NCBI GenBank assembly: GCA_003247575.1
Contig: QJZC01000058.1
Coordinates: 1 to 64,000 of the forward strand
Source of the DNA: Pseudomonadota bacterium
GTDB lineage: Bacteria > Myxococcota_A > UBA9160 > SZUA-336
DNA length: 64,000 nt
Direction: 5' to 3'
Below the pieces are notes generated by a model. That model ran no database searches and had not been told where the DNA came from. It saw only the letters and a program-made list of their open reading frames with translations. Position 1 is the first letter of the stretch. The number at the start of each line of letters is the position of its first letter. Below are positions 16,285-25,045 of the stretch, in pieces. The translations under genes and the position numbers were made by a program.

Positions 16285-17985
16285 CTACATCTGAGTGTAG
16301 TCTGGCCCACCCCCCGCTTCGGGCGTCACCCATGTGATCACCGCGTACGGATCGGCCACGTCGCACGTCTTGCAATGGACGCAGTTCTCGTGATGGATCA
16401 CGAGGCGCTTGCGGCCGGGATTCGTATCGTCCTCGATCATCTCGTAGACCGCTGCGGGGCAGAAGTTCTCGCAAGGGTTTCCGTACTCTTCTGCACACTT
16501 CGTCGAGCAGATATCCGTGTCGGCAACGTGAAGATGATGCGGCTGATCGACCTCGTGAGAAGACCCCGCAAGCGCGACCGCAGTCACCTTGTCGAACGTG
16601 TACTTGTTGTCATAGGCGACCTTTTCACGCTTCGCCAGCTCACTCGAATCGAGTTCCGAGAGCTTCTTCATGTGCTTGTGGTCCGGCTCCGTCTTGATCA
16701 CGCTGACCAGGCCGCGGCCTCCCGTGATCATCGCGAGCGCAACCGCATTCAGCATGAACGGCAGCAGGCGCGCCATGCCGAGCCACTTCGGCATCTTGTG
16801 CACGAAGTCGAAGGACGAGTGGAAGTTGCGGTACTGACGATGCTCCTTGTAGGCCCAGCTTGCCTCGAACTTCTCGTGATACACCTTCAGTGTCTTGGCT
16901 GAGAAGTCGTTGGCCACGATCCCCTCGAGCAGGGCCTCAGCCGCCATCATTCCGCTCTTGATGGCCATGTGCACGCCCTTCAAGCGTCCCCCGTTGCAGA
17001 AGCCAGCGGAATCTCCGACCAGCAACCCACCGTTCATGTAGAGCTGAGGCATCGAGTGCAGACCGCCCGCGGGCAAGGTCTTGGCGCCATAGCGAATGCA
17101 CTCCCCGCCCTCGAGGATGCCCTTGATCAGCGGATGCAGCTTGAAGCGCTGCATGTTGTCGTGGGGGTCGGTGTACGGATTCGGGTAGTTCAGACCCGTC
17201 ACGAATCCCACGGAAACCAGGTTGTCCTTCATGTCGTAGAGCCAGGATCCCCCGAAGGTCGCTGGATCGTGCGGAAATCCCATGGTGTGGATCACGCGTC
17301 CAGGCACGTGATTCTCGGGCTTCACCCGCCAGATCTCCTTGATCCCGGTCTCGTACGCCTGCGGATTGATTCCGTGCAGCTTGAACTCGTCGCAGACCTG
17401 CTTGGTGCAGGAACCGCGGGTTCCTTCTCCGAAGACGACACACTGCGCGTAGATCTCCGGACCTGGCTCGAACACGGCCTTCGGCTCGCCATCCTTGTCG
17501 ATGCCCGCGTCCTGGACCTGCACTCCGACCACGCGATCGCCTTCGAACAGCGGGCGACGCGCGGCGAAGTTCGGATAGATGTCGATGCCACGCTCCTCGG
17601 CCTTCTCGGCCAACCACTTCACGAGATCTGACAAGGAGACGACCAGGTTGCCGTGGTTCGCCATCATGGGCGGGACCGGGAGACGAATCGAGCTCTTCTC
17701 GGTCAGCATGTAGACGCGCTCGGTCTCCACCTCGTACTGGAGCGGGAATCCCTGCGCCATGAAATCGGGCATGAGCTCTCGCAGCGCGATCGGGTCCATG
17801 ACGGCTCCGGAGAGCTGGTGGCCTCCGATCTCGGGAGCCTTCTCGATGATCATGATGGCGGGCATCTCGACGCCGCGCTCCTGGCACAGATCTGCCAGGC
17901 GAATCGCAGCCGACAGCGTCGCGGCTCCCGCCCCTACGAAAAGAATGTCTACGTCGAGACGCTCGCGCTCTACTGCATCGCTCAT
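16285..17985 (-). CDS. Electron-transfer flavoprotein:ubiquinone oxidoreductase (ETF-QO)
   Basis: A 566-residue FAD and [4Fe-4S] enzyme that passes electrons from ETF to the quinone pool during fatty-acid and amino-acid oxidation, working on the inner face of the membrane. The FAD-binding start is DILFVGAGAATLSAAIRLA, the ubiquinone-binding central region includes PAGGLHSMPQLYMNGGLLVG, and the second FAD motif is GDSAGFCNGGRLKGVHMAI. The C-terminal cluster cysteines are CSTKCAEEYGNPCENFCP and CVHCKTC. Length is normal and all cluster cysteines are present. No etfAB genes are nearby, so it depends on ETF encoded elsewhere. Confidence 0.95.
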   Translation of the reverse strand: MSDAVERERLDVDILFVGAGAATLSAAIRLADLCQERGVEMPAIMIIEKAPEIGGHQLSGAVMDPIALRELMPDFMAQGFPLQYEVETERVYMLTEKSSIRLPVPPMMANHGNLVVSLSDLVKWLAEKAEERGIDIYPNFAARRPLFEGDRVVGVQVQDAGIDKDGEPKAVFEPGPEIYAQCVVFGEGTRGSCTKQVCDEFKLHGINPQAYETGIKEIWRVKPENHVPGRVIHTMGFPHDPATFGGSWLYDMKDNLVSVGFVTGLNYPNPYTDPHDNMQRFKLHPLIKGILEGGECIRYGAKTLPAGGLHSMPQLYMNGGLLVGDSAGFCNGGRLKGVHMAIKSGMMAAEALLEGIVANDFSAKTLKVYHEKFEASWAYKEHRQYRNFHSSFDFVHKMPKWLGMARLLPFMLNAVALAMITGGRGLVSVIKTEPDHKHMKKLSELDSSELAKREKVAYDNKYTFDKVTAVALAGSSHEVDQPHHLHVADTDICSTKCAEEYGNPCENFCPAAVYEMIEDDTNPGRKRLVIHHENCVHCKTCDVADPYAVITWVTPEAGGGPDYTQM

Positions 17986-18087
17986 GCCCTATCCCCTCCA
18001 TGCACTTCGGACCACGCCGAAGGTCGAGCCGCCGAAGCCTTCGCCCCCTCTCGACGCCCTGGCCACGCGGTCCACGGGCTCTGAGAG

Positions 18088-18108
18088 TGCCGAGCGTACG
18101 GCTCGGCA
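18088..18108 (-). other. Perfect 8-bp stem-loop in the ETF-QO leader
   Basis: TGCCGAGC (18088-18095) and GCTCGGCA (18101-18108) flank a 5-base loop about 100 bases upstream of the ETF-QO start. No T-tract follows on either strand, so a terminator is unlikely. Confidence 0.3.
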
Positions 18109-18227
18109 TGGGGCCCACCGCACCTCGCGCGGCGGGATCTCGGATTGGGCGAGGCCGCAAGCCTACCCTCAATGTTCAAGAAGGATCACAGCCGGCCCCG
18201 CCTGATGCGGCAGGATACACCAGATCG

Positions 18228-18244
18228 CCCCCTGGATCAGGGGG
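18228..18244 (-). terminator. GC hairpin at the 3' end of the MFS gene
   Basis: CCCCCTG (18228-18234), a 3-base loop and CAGGGGG (18238-18244) form a perfect 7-bp stem at the MFS stop codon. A U-tract is missing, so termination is possible but unproven. Confidence 0.3.
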
Positions 18245-19592
18245 AACGCCAGGAAGAAGGGTTTAGAGCGGGGGGCTTCTCCTGCGACGCCGGCTCTAGG
18301 GGCGACAGCGATCTTCCGCCGCCCATACCCTCTGAATGGGTCCCGCCATCGGAACCAGCCAGCTTCGCCTTTCTTTTGGGCTCGAGGACACCCGCCAGCA
18401 GAACGTACAGACCGAAGGCAAGCGACAAGCCGACCCCTCCGAACCACAGCGGAGCCGATGCGCTCATCCACTCTGCCATCATCCCGCCGGCGTACGCGCC
18501 GATGCCGCGGCCGAAATTCAGCATCGCCTGGCTGTGGGCGTGGTACGCACCGGATTCGTCCCCGTCTGCACACGCCTTGGAAAACAAGCTGGTGAACGTC
18601 GGCACGGTCGCCCCGAAGCCGAAGGCGAGCGCCAAGCCTCCCAAACCCAGCAGTACGTGCCCAGCGGGGTGCCGCTCGGCGTAGCCCAGGCCGAACATGC
18701 CCAAGCTGGCGGTGGCAAGGCCGGCCACCACGAGCGCCTGCTCCCCGGAAACGCGCACTAAACGCCCGATCAGGAGCCCCTGCGTGACCCCTGCTACCAG
18801 GGCGACATAGCTCAGGAACAGGCCGACCTCGGCCGAGCTCCAGCCGAACGCGACGCTCGCATAATTTGGAAACATGGCCTCGACGGCCCCAAAGGCGACG
18901 AAAATGTGAAAGAAGAGATACAGGTAGAGCAAGGTGCGCGAATCGTGCCCGCCGAACAGCGCCCAGATCGGTGCAGGCACCGCGCTGCGCATCAGGTCTC
19001 GCAGATCCGCTCTCCCGTAGTCTGAGCTGCGCGACTCCGGCAAGAACAGAGCTGCTGCCCCAGCCGCCAGGAGCGCCAACGCCGCGGGCGCCAAGAAGAG
19101 CAGGCTCGGATCAATCCCGTAGAGAACGCCACCCAAGGCCGGCCCGATCAAGAGTCCCAGGCTACCCGCGGCCCCGATCAAGCCGAAGCCCCGGGCACGA
19201 TCCTCGTCGCGAGTCAGGTCCGAGATGTACGCCTGCGCCGTGCCCACACTCGCCCCGAACACTCCCTGGAGCAGGCGAGCGACATAGAAGAGGGGCAGCG
19301 CCGTGGCCTGCGCCATCAGCCAGAAGGCGAATGCCGTCCCCGCCAGGCACACCAGCAGGACGGGCCGGCGACCTACCCGATCGGCGATCCAGCCCCAGAT
19401 CGGCAATGCGACCACCATGGCGAACATGTGGAGCGCGACGATCAATCCCTGGTGGCTCTTCGCGCTCGCGCCCAGGCTGGCCAGATGCTCCGGCAGGATG
19501 GGCACGAGCAGCAGATAGCCCATGAAGTCGATCAGGATCGTCGTAAAGATGACCCCGACCGCGATTGGACCGCCTCGACGTAGTCGGATCAA
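18237..19592 (-). CDS. MFS transporter, drug/tetracycline-resistance-like
   Basis: A 451-residue integral membrane protein with about 12 hydrophobic helices. The MFS motif A between helices 2 and 3 is intact (GWIADRVGRRPVLLV), and the repeated central loop has a basic/acidic segment (DLTRDEDRARGFGLIGAAGSLG), typical of the Tet/Bmr-like DHA1 exporters. The C-terminal ~30 residues are a hydrophilic cytoplasmic tail. The substrate cannot be predicted. It stands alone: ETF-QO lies downstream on the same strand 250 bases away, and a hypothetical gene diverges upstream. Confidence 0.82.
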   Translation of the reverse strand: MIRLRRGGPIAVGVIFTTILIDFMGYLLLVPILPEHLASLGASAKSHQGLIVALHMFAMVVALPIWGWIADRVGRRPVLLVCLAGTAFAFWLMAQATALPLFYVARLLQGVFGASVGTAQAYISDLTRDEDRARGFGLIGAAGSLGLLIGPALGGVLYGIDPSLLFLAPAALALLAAGAAALFLPESRSSDYGRADLRDLMRSAVPAPIWALFGGHDSRTLLYLYLFFHIFVAFGAVEAMFPNYASVAFGWSSAEVGLFLSYVALVAGVTQGLLIGRLVRVSGEQALVVAGLATASLGMFGLGYAERHPAGHVLLGLGGLALAFGFGATVPTFTSLFSKACADGDESGAYHAHSQAMLNFGRGIGAYAGGMMAEWMSASAPLWFGGVGLSLAFGLYVLLAGVLEPKRKAKLAGSDGGTHSEGMGGGRSLSPLEPASQEKPPALNPSSWRSP

Positions 19593-19681
19593 CCAGACCT
19601 CCGCATATGACGGACAGGTGCGCCAGCACTATCAGGATCGGTTGGACGGGGGCTCATGGGGGGTGGCATTCTACGGCCTGC

Positions 19682-20638
19682 ATGAGTTTTCAGGAACGTC
19701 AGCTGGCCCAGATCGTACGCGACTTCATGGAGGCGTACGACTTGGCCGAGGATATCGCGTCCAGCCTCTACTCGGGAGACCTCGAGTTCGAAGCCGTTCG
19801 GAGCCTGGTCAGCGAGTCGGAACATAGCGCGCTCTACCGCCTGAAGGAGGAGACCCATGCTCTGTTCCGTTTCGACCAGACGGCCTCGAAGGAGGAGCTG
19901 CAGGCCGAGGAACTCTTCGATCTCGCCGTCGGTGCGCTGTTCCACGAGGCGATGCGCTTTCGTGAAGGCTACTACCTGACGACCCAGTACGGCCCGCGGC
20001 TCGATAGCATGATGCAGGCTGGCGTCGCCCGCGGCCCGTTGGCCATCTCGTTTCGTCGTGCGTTCGAAGCTGGCCGCCAGCGGATGCGAGAGTCCGCCGC
20101 AGAGTCGCGCGAACTCTTCGACGAGACGCGTGATCAGCTACTGATCGTGCTGCAGCACCTGCCGAACAGCCGTGCGGTCGCCCGCAGCCTTGTCGAGAAC
20201 CCAGCCCTTACGGAGCGGGTATTCGGGGAGAGCCTGCGCGATCTGCTGGCCTCGATCTTCGGCTCCGCCTCGAAGGGATACAGATTGGCGCTGGACGGTC
20301 TCATCGAGAGCGGACACTTCGGCACCGCGCTCCACTGGCTCGAGCGAGACCGCAACGAGGAAATCGGTGCCTTCCGACCGGGAGAGCTCTCATTCATCCG
20401 GGGCATGAAGGCGCATTACGAGGGCTCACCCAGCCAAGCACTCGACCACCTCGAGCAGTGGATTCTCAAGAGCGACGCTCAGCCCTGCGCATGGCGCAGG
20501 GTCGCAGCGCGTGCGATCGAGTACGCCGTCAACAACGGCGAGGCGGAGTTGACCCAGCGCGGCGCAGAGCTCGCACGCGCCCTCAGGAACTCTCCGGAGC
20601 AGGCTGCTGGGAATGCAGAGACGGAGACTGTGACCTGA
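19682..20638 (+). CDS. Conserved-looking helical protein of unknown function
   Basis: I do not recognise this 318-residue protein. It is highly charged and predicted all-helical, without signal peptide or membrane segment. MSFQERQLAQIVRDFMEAYDL starts a helix-rich N-terminus, and the C-terminal part (HFGTALHWLERDRNEEIGAFR, then HYEGSPSQALDHLEQWIL) reads like TPR-type helix pairs. I chose the ATG at 19682 because upstream codons overlap the divergent MFS gene. Its last 56 bases overlap the convergent lgt gene on the other strand, an unusual tail-to-tail overlap. Codon usage matches the neighbours. Confidence 0.6.
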   Translation: MSFQERQLAQIVRDFMEAYDLAEDIASSLYSGDLEFEAVRSLVSESEHSALYRLKEETHALFRFDQTASKEELQAEELFDLAVGALFHEAMRFREGYYLTTQYGPRLDSMMQAGVARGPLAISFRRAFEAGRQRMRESAAESRELFDETRDQLLIVLQHLPNSRAVARSLVENPALTERVFGESLRDLLASIFGSASKGYRLALDGLIESGHFGTALHWLERDRNEEIGAFRPGELSFIRGMKAHYEGSPSQALDHLEQWILKSDAQPCAWRRVAARAIEYAVNNGEAELTQRGAELARALRNSPEQAAGNAETETVT

Positions 20639-21386
20639 AGTAGGCCATCAGGCCTCCCCCGATCAGGATGCAGACGACCGCCGTGATCTGAGCGTTCGTC
20701 AAGCCGGCGATCCACGCGGGATTGGCCCGGAGAAACTCGTCCAGAAAACGCCCTACCCCCGCCAGGACCAGATACTCGGCAAACAGGTAGCTGGAGGTCG
20801 CGCGGCGCTTCCAGAGAATCCAGGCGATCAGCGCGAGCCAGGCGGCCTCGTAGAGCATCGTCGGGTGCACGGGTACGTCCGTCGGAGGCAGCCCCTTCGG
20901 GAAGGCGACACCCCACGGGAGATCCGTTGGCACGCCGTAGTCGTCTCCCACGAAAAAGCACCCGATGCGCCCCAGACACTGGCCTGCAGCCACCGCGGGT
21001 GCCGCAAAATGAGTCGCCAGTTTGAGCGGAACCTGGTTTGCCCGTGCGGCGAGCAGCACAGCCAGCCCGCCCCCGACCAAGCCGCCATACCAAGTGAGGC
21101 CACCGCGCGAAGTCAGGAACTCGAAGAACTGGTCGCTCGAGGTGCGCGCGACCATCTCGGCTACGTACCAGAGCTTGGCACCGCCGATCCCGCCGAGCAG
21201 AGCCCAGAAGAGGATCGACCAGGCGCACTCGCGGTGGTACCCGACCTCGCCCAGTGCAATCGCGAACAGGCGCCCACCGAAGAGCGCACCGAGGGCCACG
21301 AGGATCCCGAAGGTCGAGATCTCGAACCCCGGCACCACATAGGAGAACAGCTGAAAGCTGGGGATCTCGAACAGTATGGGATACAC
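20583..21386 (-). CDS. lgt: Prolipoprotein diacylglyceryl transferase
   Basis: A 267-residue inner-membrane enzyme that adds diacylglycerol from phosphatidylglycerol to the lipobox cysteine of prolipoproteins, the first step of lipoprotein maturation. Several transmembrane helices are evident. The Lgt signature region reads GQCLGRIGCFFVGDDYGVPT, and RGGLTWYGGLVGGG and HPTMLYEA are the other conserved blocks. I chose the GTG at 21386, which has an AGGAG site 7 bases upstream; the ATG at 21443 would add a basic, non-family N-terminus. It serves the lipoproteins encoded in this window (LemA, BamD-like, TSP3 protein). The 3' end overlaps the convergent gene. Confidence 0.93.
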   Translation of the reverse strand: MYPILFEIPSFQLFSYVVPGFEISTFGILVALGALFGGRLFAIALGEVGYHRECAWSILFWALLGGIGGAKLWYVAEMVARTSSDQFFEFLTSRGGLTWYGGLVGGGLAVLLAARANQVPLKLATHFAAPAVAAGQCLGRIGCFFVGDDYGVPTDLPWGVAFPKGLPPTDVPVHPTMLYEAAWLALIAWILWKRRATSSYLFAEYLVLAGVGRFLDEFLRANPAWIAGLTNAQITAVVCILIGGGLMAYFRSQSPSLHSQQPAPESS

Positions 21387-21484
21387 GACTGGGCTCCTCG
21401 AGAGACGAGCGGCGGCACTGCGGCGAAGGCAGAGAATACGCATCCTGAGCCAGGGCGTCGATGCGGAACACCACCGCCCCGACT

Positions 21485-22930
21485 CTAGGCGCTCACCGCC
21501 TCGCGCAGGCGCCGCTCGAGCAGGTCGAGCTGAGCCGGAAAGCTCTCGTTCGCGCGACGAATGTACTCGGGAATGTGAGCGATCTCGAAGAACTCGGTGC
21601 TCGAATCAGGCAGGCAGAGCGGCAACAGCTCGACATCCTCTCGCTGCGAGAGCAGCTCGAGGTCGCGCGCGTGAATCGTCTCCATCCCGACGGAGGCGAC
21701 CGATTGCAGTAGTCTCAGCTTTCCGCCTCTGGCGCCGCCGCCCGCATGATACGGCACCCCGCCCTGACTCAGCTTCACGTACAGAATCGTCAATCTCGAG
21801 CGCTTCTCTACCCCGGCGGCTCGATCGAGGTCCCACTTCTGCACGACCGAGCGAAGCGGCACGTCCTCGGTCGTGGAACCATCGATGTACACGGCTTCCT
21901 GCTCGTCGCGCACGACGCGATGCGGCACGAACAGCAAGGGTACCGCACACGAAGCAAGCGTGGCCTCGCGCGGATCCGCTTGGAATACGAAGCCTCGCAG
22001 GTGCTCGGGCACGGCGTGCGCAGAGAGAACCTCACTCACTCCTCTCTCCAAATTGAACGCCAAGACGAACAAGGGGCGGACTGGAACGATGTCCCGACAA
22101 TACTCGTCGAGCATACGGGACAGACTCTGCGCACAGTTCACGAAGCCCGCGTCGGATGCACCGCGCGACGGAAGCAGCGCTTCACGTAGAATCGCGCGCA
22201 GCACATGCAACGTGGTCGGACGCAGGGCCAGCTGATAACGGCCGCCGTACAGATCGTAGCCCGTCTGCTCGATTGCCTCCGGGGACAATCCATGGCAATA
22301 GAGCAAGGCGACCAGCGCACCCGCACTCGTCCCCCAAATCTCGTCGATCTGATCCGCACACCCGATCCGCTCCAGTAGTCGCAATACCGGTGCATGCCCG
22401 AACAGCTTGAGTCCACCCGACCCCAGTGCGAGTACGACTCGAGTATCCTCAGCCGCGAAACGCCCTCGCAGCGCCGCATAGCGATCACAGATCGCGGAGC
22501 CGCCAAGCGAATCCTCCGCAGGCACGATCTGCCACACATAACGGCGTCCCCCTCCCGCTTGATCGAGCAAGAAGCCATCAGCGGGAAGTGTGCGATGACG
22601 CCCGAGGTAACGAACATTCACGCTTCCATCTGCACGCTGCTCGGCGAGCAGGCGCGCCAACACCGAAAGGCGTGCACCCACCGGAGGCAGACTACAGACA
22701 GATCCGTCATCCGGGAGTAGGAAGGCAACCGGTAGATCGTTCGCACGAAACTGCGCGATCGGAATCGGCTCTACACCCAGATTTCTCACGCGTGCGAGAT
22801 CCGACTCCGGCACGAAGAAGGAGCCATCGGGCGAGCGAAAGCGAAGCACCTCGAAGTCCGCCCTCCCCTTTAGCTCGGCGAGGTTCGCCTCGAGGCGAAT
22901 CTGATGAATCACGCTCAATGCAGCGACCAC
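21485..22930 (-). CDS. Patatin-like phospholipase
   Basis: A 481-residue serine hydrolase with a patatin domain in its C-terminal two thirds. The oxyanion loop is LALGSGGLKLFGHAPVL, the nucleophile elbow is EIWGTSAGALVALLY (GXSXG), and the second member of the Ser-Asp dyad is the Asp in VYIDGST. The ~130-residue N-terminal extension (ADFEVLRFRSPDGSFFVPE...) is not a known domain to me. There is no signal peptide, so it may be cytoplasmic or peripheral. It is separated from lgt by about 100 bases and probably transcribed independently. The substrate is unknown: family members hydrolyse acyl chains of phospholipids or act as toxins. Confidence 0.82.
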   Translation of the reverse strand: MVAALSVIHQIRLEANLAELKGRADFEVLRFRSPDGSFFVPESDLARVRNLGVEPIPIAQFRANDLPVAFLLPDDGSVCSLPPVGARLSVLARLLAEQRADGSVNVRYLGRHRTLPADGFLLDQAGGGRRYVWQIVPAEDSLGGSAICDRYAALRGRFAAEDTRVVLALGSGGLKLFGHAPVLRLLERIGCADQIDEIWGTSAGALVALLYCHGLSPEAIEQTGYDLYGGRYQLALRPTTLHVLRAILREALLPSRGASDAGFVNCAQSLSRMLDEYCRDIVPVRPLFVLAFNLERGVSEVLSAHAVPEHLRGFVFQADPREATLASCAVPLLFVPHRVVRDEQEAVYIDGSTTEDVPLRSVVQKWDLDRAAGVEKRSRLTILYVKLSQGGVPYHAGGGARGGKLRLLQSVASVGMETIHARDLELLSQREDVELLPLCLPDSSTEFFEIAHIPEYIRRANESFPAQLDLLERRLREAVSA

Positions 22931-23496
22931 CTTTCGCCCAGAACATCGGCGCAGCGCTCGCGCAGATTGAACGTTTTACGTGCAAACTCAGGAACTTGCG
23001 CGCCAAGCCTGGAGTTTTCGCGGGGGCGGCGAAGTGTGTCCCCGGTCTACCGAAATGGGTCCTTTTGAGCCCATCGAACCAGCTCACCCCCTCCAAACCG
23101 TTGACACCGGGCACCGTCCAGATAGGCTTGGATCTAGCCATGTGAGAGGCTCTAGCAAACGATTGCGGAGCTGATTCTCACACCCGGAGTTCGGGTTGCA
23201 GCAAAGTCGCACGACAAATTCTCGAAAAGTGTGACTCAATTAAACTGGGCGCGGGGATTGCAGATGATGAGCGGACGCGACGTACACCGGCCGGTGCGCA
23301 CCGTACGCATCGATACCGTACGCAGCAAGGAACGTGGCGCGATCTCGACAGACCCACTGCTGCGGCCATGCAAGTGGCTTCGTCGAGCGGGCTCTCCTCG
23401 TGAGCTCCCGCCGCGGCGGAACACGGCAGCCGCGAAGAAGGCAGCGCCGTTCGCGTGCAGACGAGACTCGATTGCACGAACGGTGCGTACACTCCC
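22931..23496. other. Intergenic region, no gene recognised
   Basis: This 566-base gap lies between divergent genes. It holds a direct repeat of ACCGTACGC (23300-23308 and 23315-23323) and several weak hairpins, for example ATGGG/CCCAT near 23052. Open frames across it do not look protein-like. I found no convincing promoter close to the downstream start. Confidence 0.5.
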
Positions 23497-24138
23497 ATGC
23501 AAATCCAATCATCTCTAGACTCGAACACCGGCGCCAACCGTGACGAGCGCGCACGCGTGCGGCGCCGTCAATGGCGCGCGATCGTAGGTGCTCTGCTGTT
23601 GATCAGCTGGAGCGGGGTGCCCACTACGTCGCCCGAGGAAGCGGATGCGCCTCTCTACTCCGCCGATGCCGCCGAGGTCCGAGCTTTCCAGCGCGAGGGG
23701 ATCATCGCGCGCTTGCAGGAGCGAAATTCTCGCCTGGGAGCGATTCGCGCCTCGCGCATCGCTGACGCCGTACTGCGTTGCACCGATTCACAGCGACTGA
23801 AAGACCTGACGCCACGCTTGGTCCTCTCCGTCATGTTCCAGGAGAGCGATGCCAAGCCACACGCGGTCAGCCCGAAGGGCGCGATCGGCCTGATGCAGGT
23901 GATGCCCTATACATACAAGCTGCTCGATCTTCCTGGCGGAATCGCGAATCTGGAGTCCAACATCGAGGCGGGTTGCCTCGTACTCGCAGACAACATGCGC
24001 AGACTCGGACGTGAAAGGGGAATCTCGTCGTACTTCTGGGGTAGCCACATCCGCGGCGATGACTACCTGAACGGCGTCGAGAACATCCTCAGAACTCTCA
24101 GTGTCGAATCCCCCCTCCCAAAGCCCGGACGCGGCTGA
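23497..24138 (+). CDS. Lytic transglycosylase (SLT domain)
   Basis: A 213-residue secreted or membrane-anchored murein-cleaving enzyme. After a basic stretch comes a hydrophobic segment (AIVGALLLISWSGVP) that can act as signal peptide or anchor. The SLT fold follows: LVLSVMFQESDAKPHAVS with the catalytic Glu, then KGAIGLMQVMPYTYKLL, and SNIEAGCLVLADNMRR. It cleaves the MurNAc-GlcNAc bond to leave 1,6-anhydro ends. The 30-residue N-terminal tail rich in Arg is long for a signal peptide, so the start could lie a few codons downstream. moaC starts inside its 3' end. Confidence 0.83.
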   Translation: MQIQSSLDSNTGANRDERARVRRRQWRAIVGALLLISWSGVPTTSPEEADAPLYSADAAEVRAFQREGIIARLQERNSRLGAIRASRIADAVLRCTDSQRLKDLTPRLVLSVMFQESDAKPHAVSPKGAIGLMQVMPYTYKLLDLPGGIANLESNIEAGCLVLADNMRRLGRERGISSYFWGSHIRGDDYLNGVENILRTLSVESPLPKPGRG

Positions 24139-24652
24139 GCCAGCGACCCCGCAGCGCTCCTCGCACTTCGACGAACACGGGCGAGCGCGAATGGTCGATG
24201 TCGGCGCCAAGGCGGTGACGGCGCGCGAGGCCATAGCTCGCGGACGCATTTGGATGTCGAGCGCAGCCTTCGAAGCGATCGAGACGAGTTCGGTGAGCAA
24301 GGGAGACGTGCTCGGAATCGCGCGCATCGCCGGCATACAAGCAGCCAAGCGCACGTCGGACTGGATTCCACTCGCGCATCCGCTCCCGCTCGAGTCGGTA
24401 GAGCTGGACTTCACACCCTCCACGCAGTTACCGGGCAAAGACGGACGTCGATCGATCGAGATCCGGGCGACGGCGCGCATCACCGCGAAAACGGGAGTAG
24501 AAATGGAGGCTCTCGTAGCAGTCAGCGCAGCGGCGCTATGCATCTACGACATGTGCAAGTCTATCGATCGGGAGATGTCGATCGATGCGATCGAGCTCGT
24601 GCGCAAGTCCGGCGGCAAGAGCGGAACATACGAGCGCGCTGAGCGATCTTGA
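24101..24652 (+). CDS. moaC: Cyclic pyranopterin monophosphate synthase
   Basis: A 183-residue MoaC that, after MoaA, forms cyclic pyranopterin monophosphate in molybdenum-cofactor synthesis. Conserved blocks are ARMVDVGAKAVTAREA, IQAAKRTSDWIPLAHPLPL, GVEMEALVAVSAAALCIYDM and CKSIDREMSI. The protein is about 20 residues longer at the N-terminus than E. coli MoaC. It begins with GTG 24101 and overlaps the transglycosylase gene by 38 bases, so the two are probably translated from one mRNA. No other moa gene is here. Its product would serve the molybdenum hydroxylase encoded at 6.5-9.3 kb. Confidence 0.93.
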   Translation: MSNPPSQSPDAAEPATPQRSSHFDEHGRARMVDVGAKAVTAREAIARGRIWMSSAAFEAIETSSVSKGDVLGIARIAGIQAAKRTSDWIPLAHPLPLESVELDFTPSTQLPGKDGRRSIEIRATARITAKTGVEMEALVAVSAAALCIYDMCKSIDREMSIDAIELVRKSGGKSGTYERAERS

Positions 24653-24673
24653 GCCCGACTCGTTCGTGCAGCC

Positions 24674-25009
24674 TCAGTCGTTCTTGCGCAGCTGCCGCAC
24701 GATCCGATTGATGCGGTCGCGCGTCTCACCCTCGATGTTCTGGAACTCGATCCCAACGCCGCGGCTCTGTTCGCCCTTGCCATCGCTAACCCAGGCGACG
24801 CGTCCCTGCACCTTGACTGGCCGGTCTTCGCCCGGCAGCCGAAACTGCAGCTGGACGGGAGTATCCAGTTCCACGGGACGCTCCATCTCGATGAACATGC
24901 CCCCCTCGTTGATGTTCTGGGAGAACTCAGCGAAGAAGGCATCTACGGAGCTGTAGTCGACCGGAATCTTCAGGTCGGCCCGCTCATGGCGGCGTTTTTC
25001 TCTGCCCAC
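24674..25009 (-). CDS. PilZ domain protein (c-di-GMP receptor, TIGR02266-like)
   Basis: A 111-residue single PilZ domain. The c-di-GMP-binding RxxxR is in KRRHERADLKIPV, and the second motif reads NINEGGMFIEME, an N-x-N-x-x-G variant of the usual D/N-x-S-x-x-G. The layout, including WVSDGKGEQSRGVGIEF, matches the PilZ subfamily common in Myxococcus and Geobacter. Such proteins regulate motility, polysaccharide or gene expression on binding c-di-GMP. PilT at 47.6 kb is a possible partner system but is not adjacent. It lies 36 bases downstream of, and antiparallel to, radC on the same strand order (radC first). Confidence 0.88.
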   Translation of the reverse strand: MGREKRRHERADLKIPVDYSSVDAFFAEFSQNINEGGMFIEMERPVELDTPVQLQFRLPGEDRPVKVQGRVAWVSDGKGEQSRGVGIEFQNIEGETRDRINRIVRQLRKND

Positions 25010-25045
25010 CGCTTCCCTGTCGTCCCTCGTGGTGATTCTGGGTCC

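Noticed and set aside
22707-23141. Open frame of 144 codons on the minus strand at the 5' end of the patatin gene
   Set aside because: Composition is that of a GC-rich shadow frame; it overlaps the patatin coding region and has no family features.
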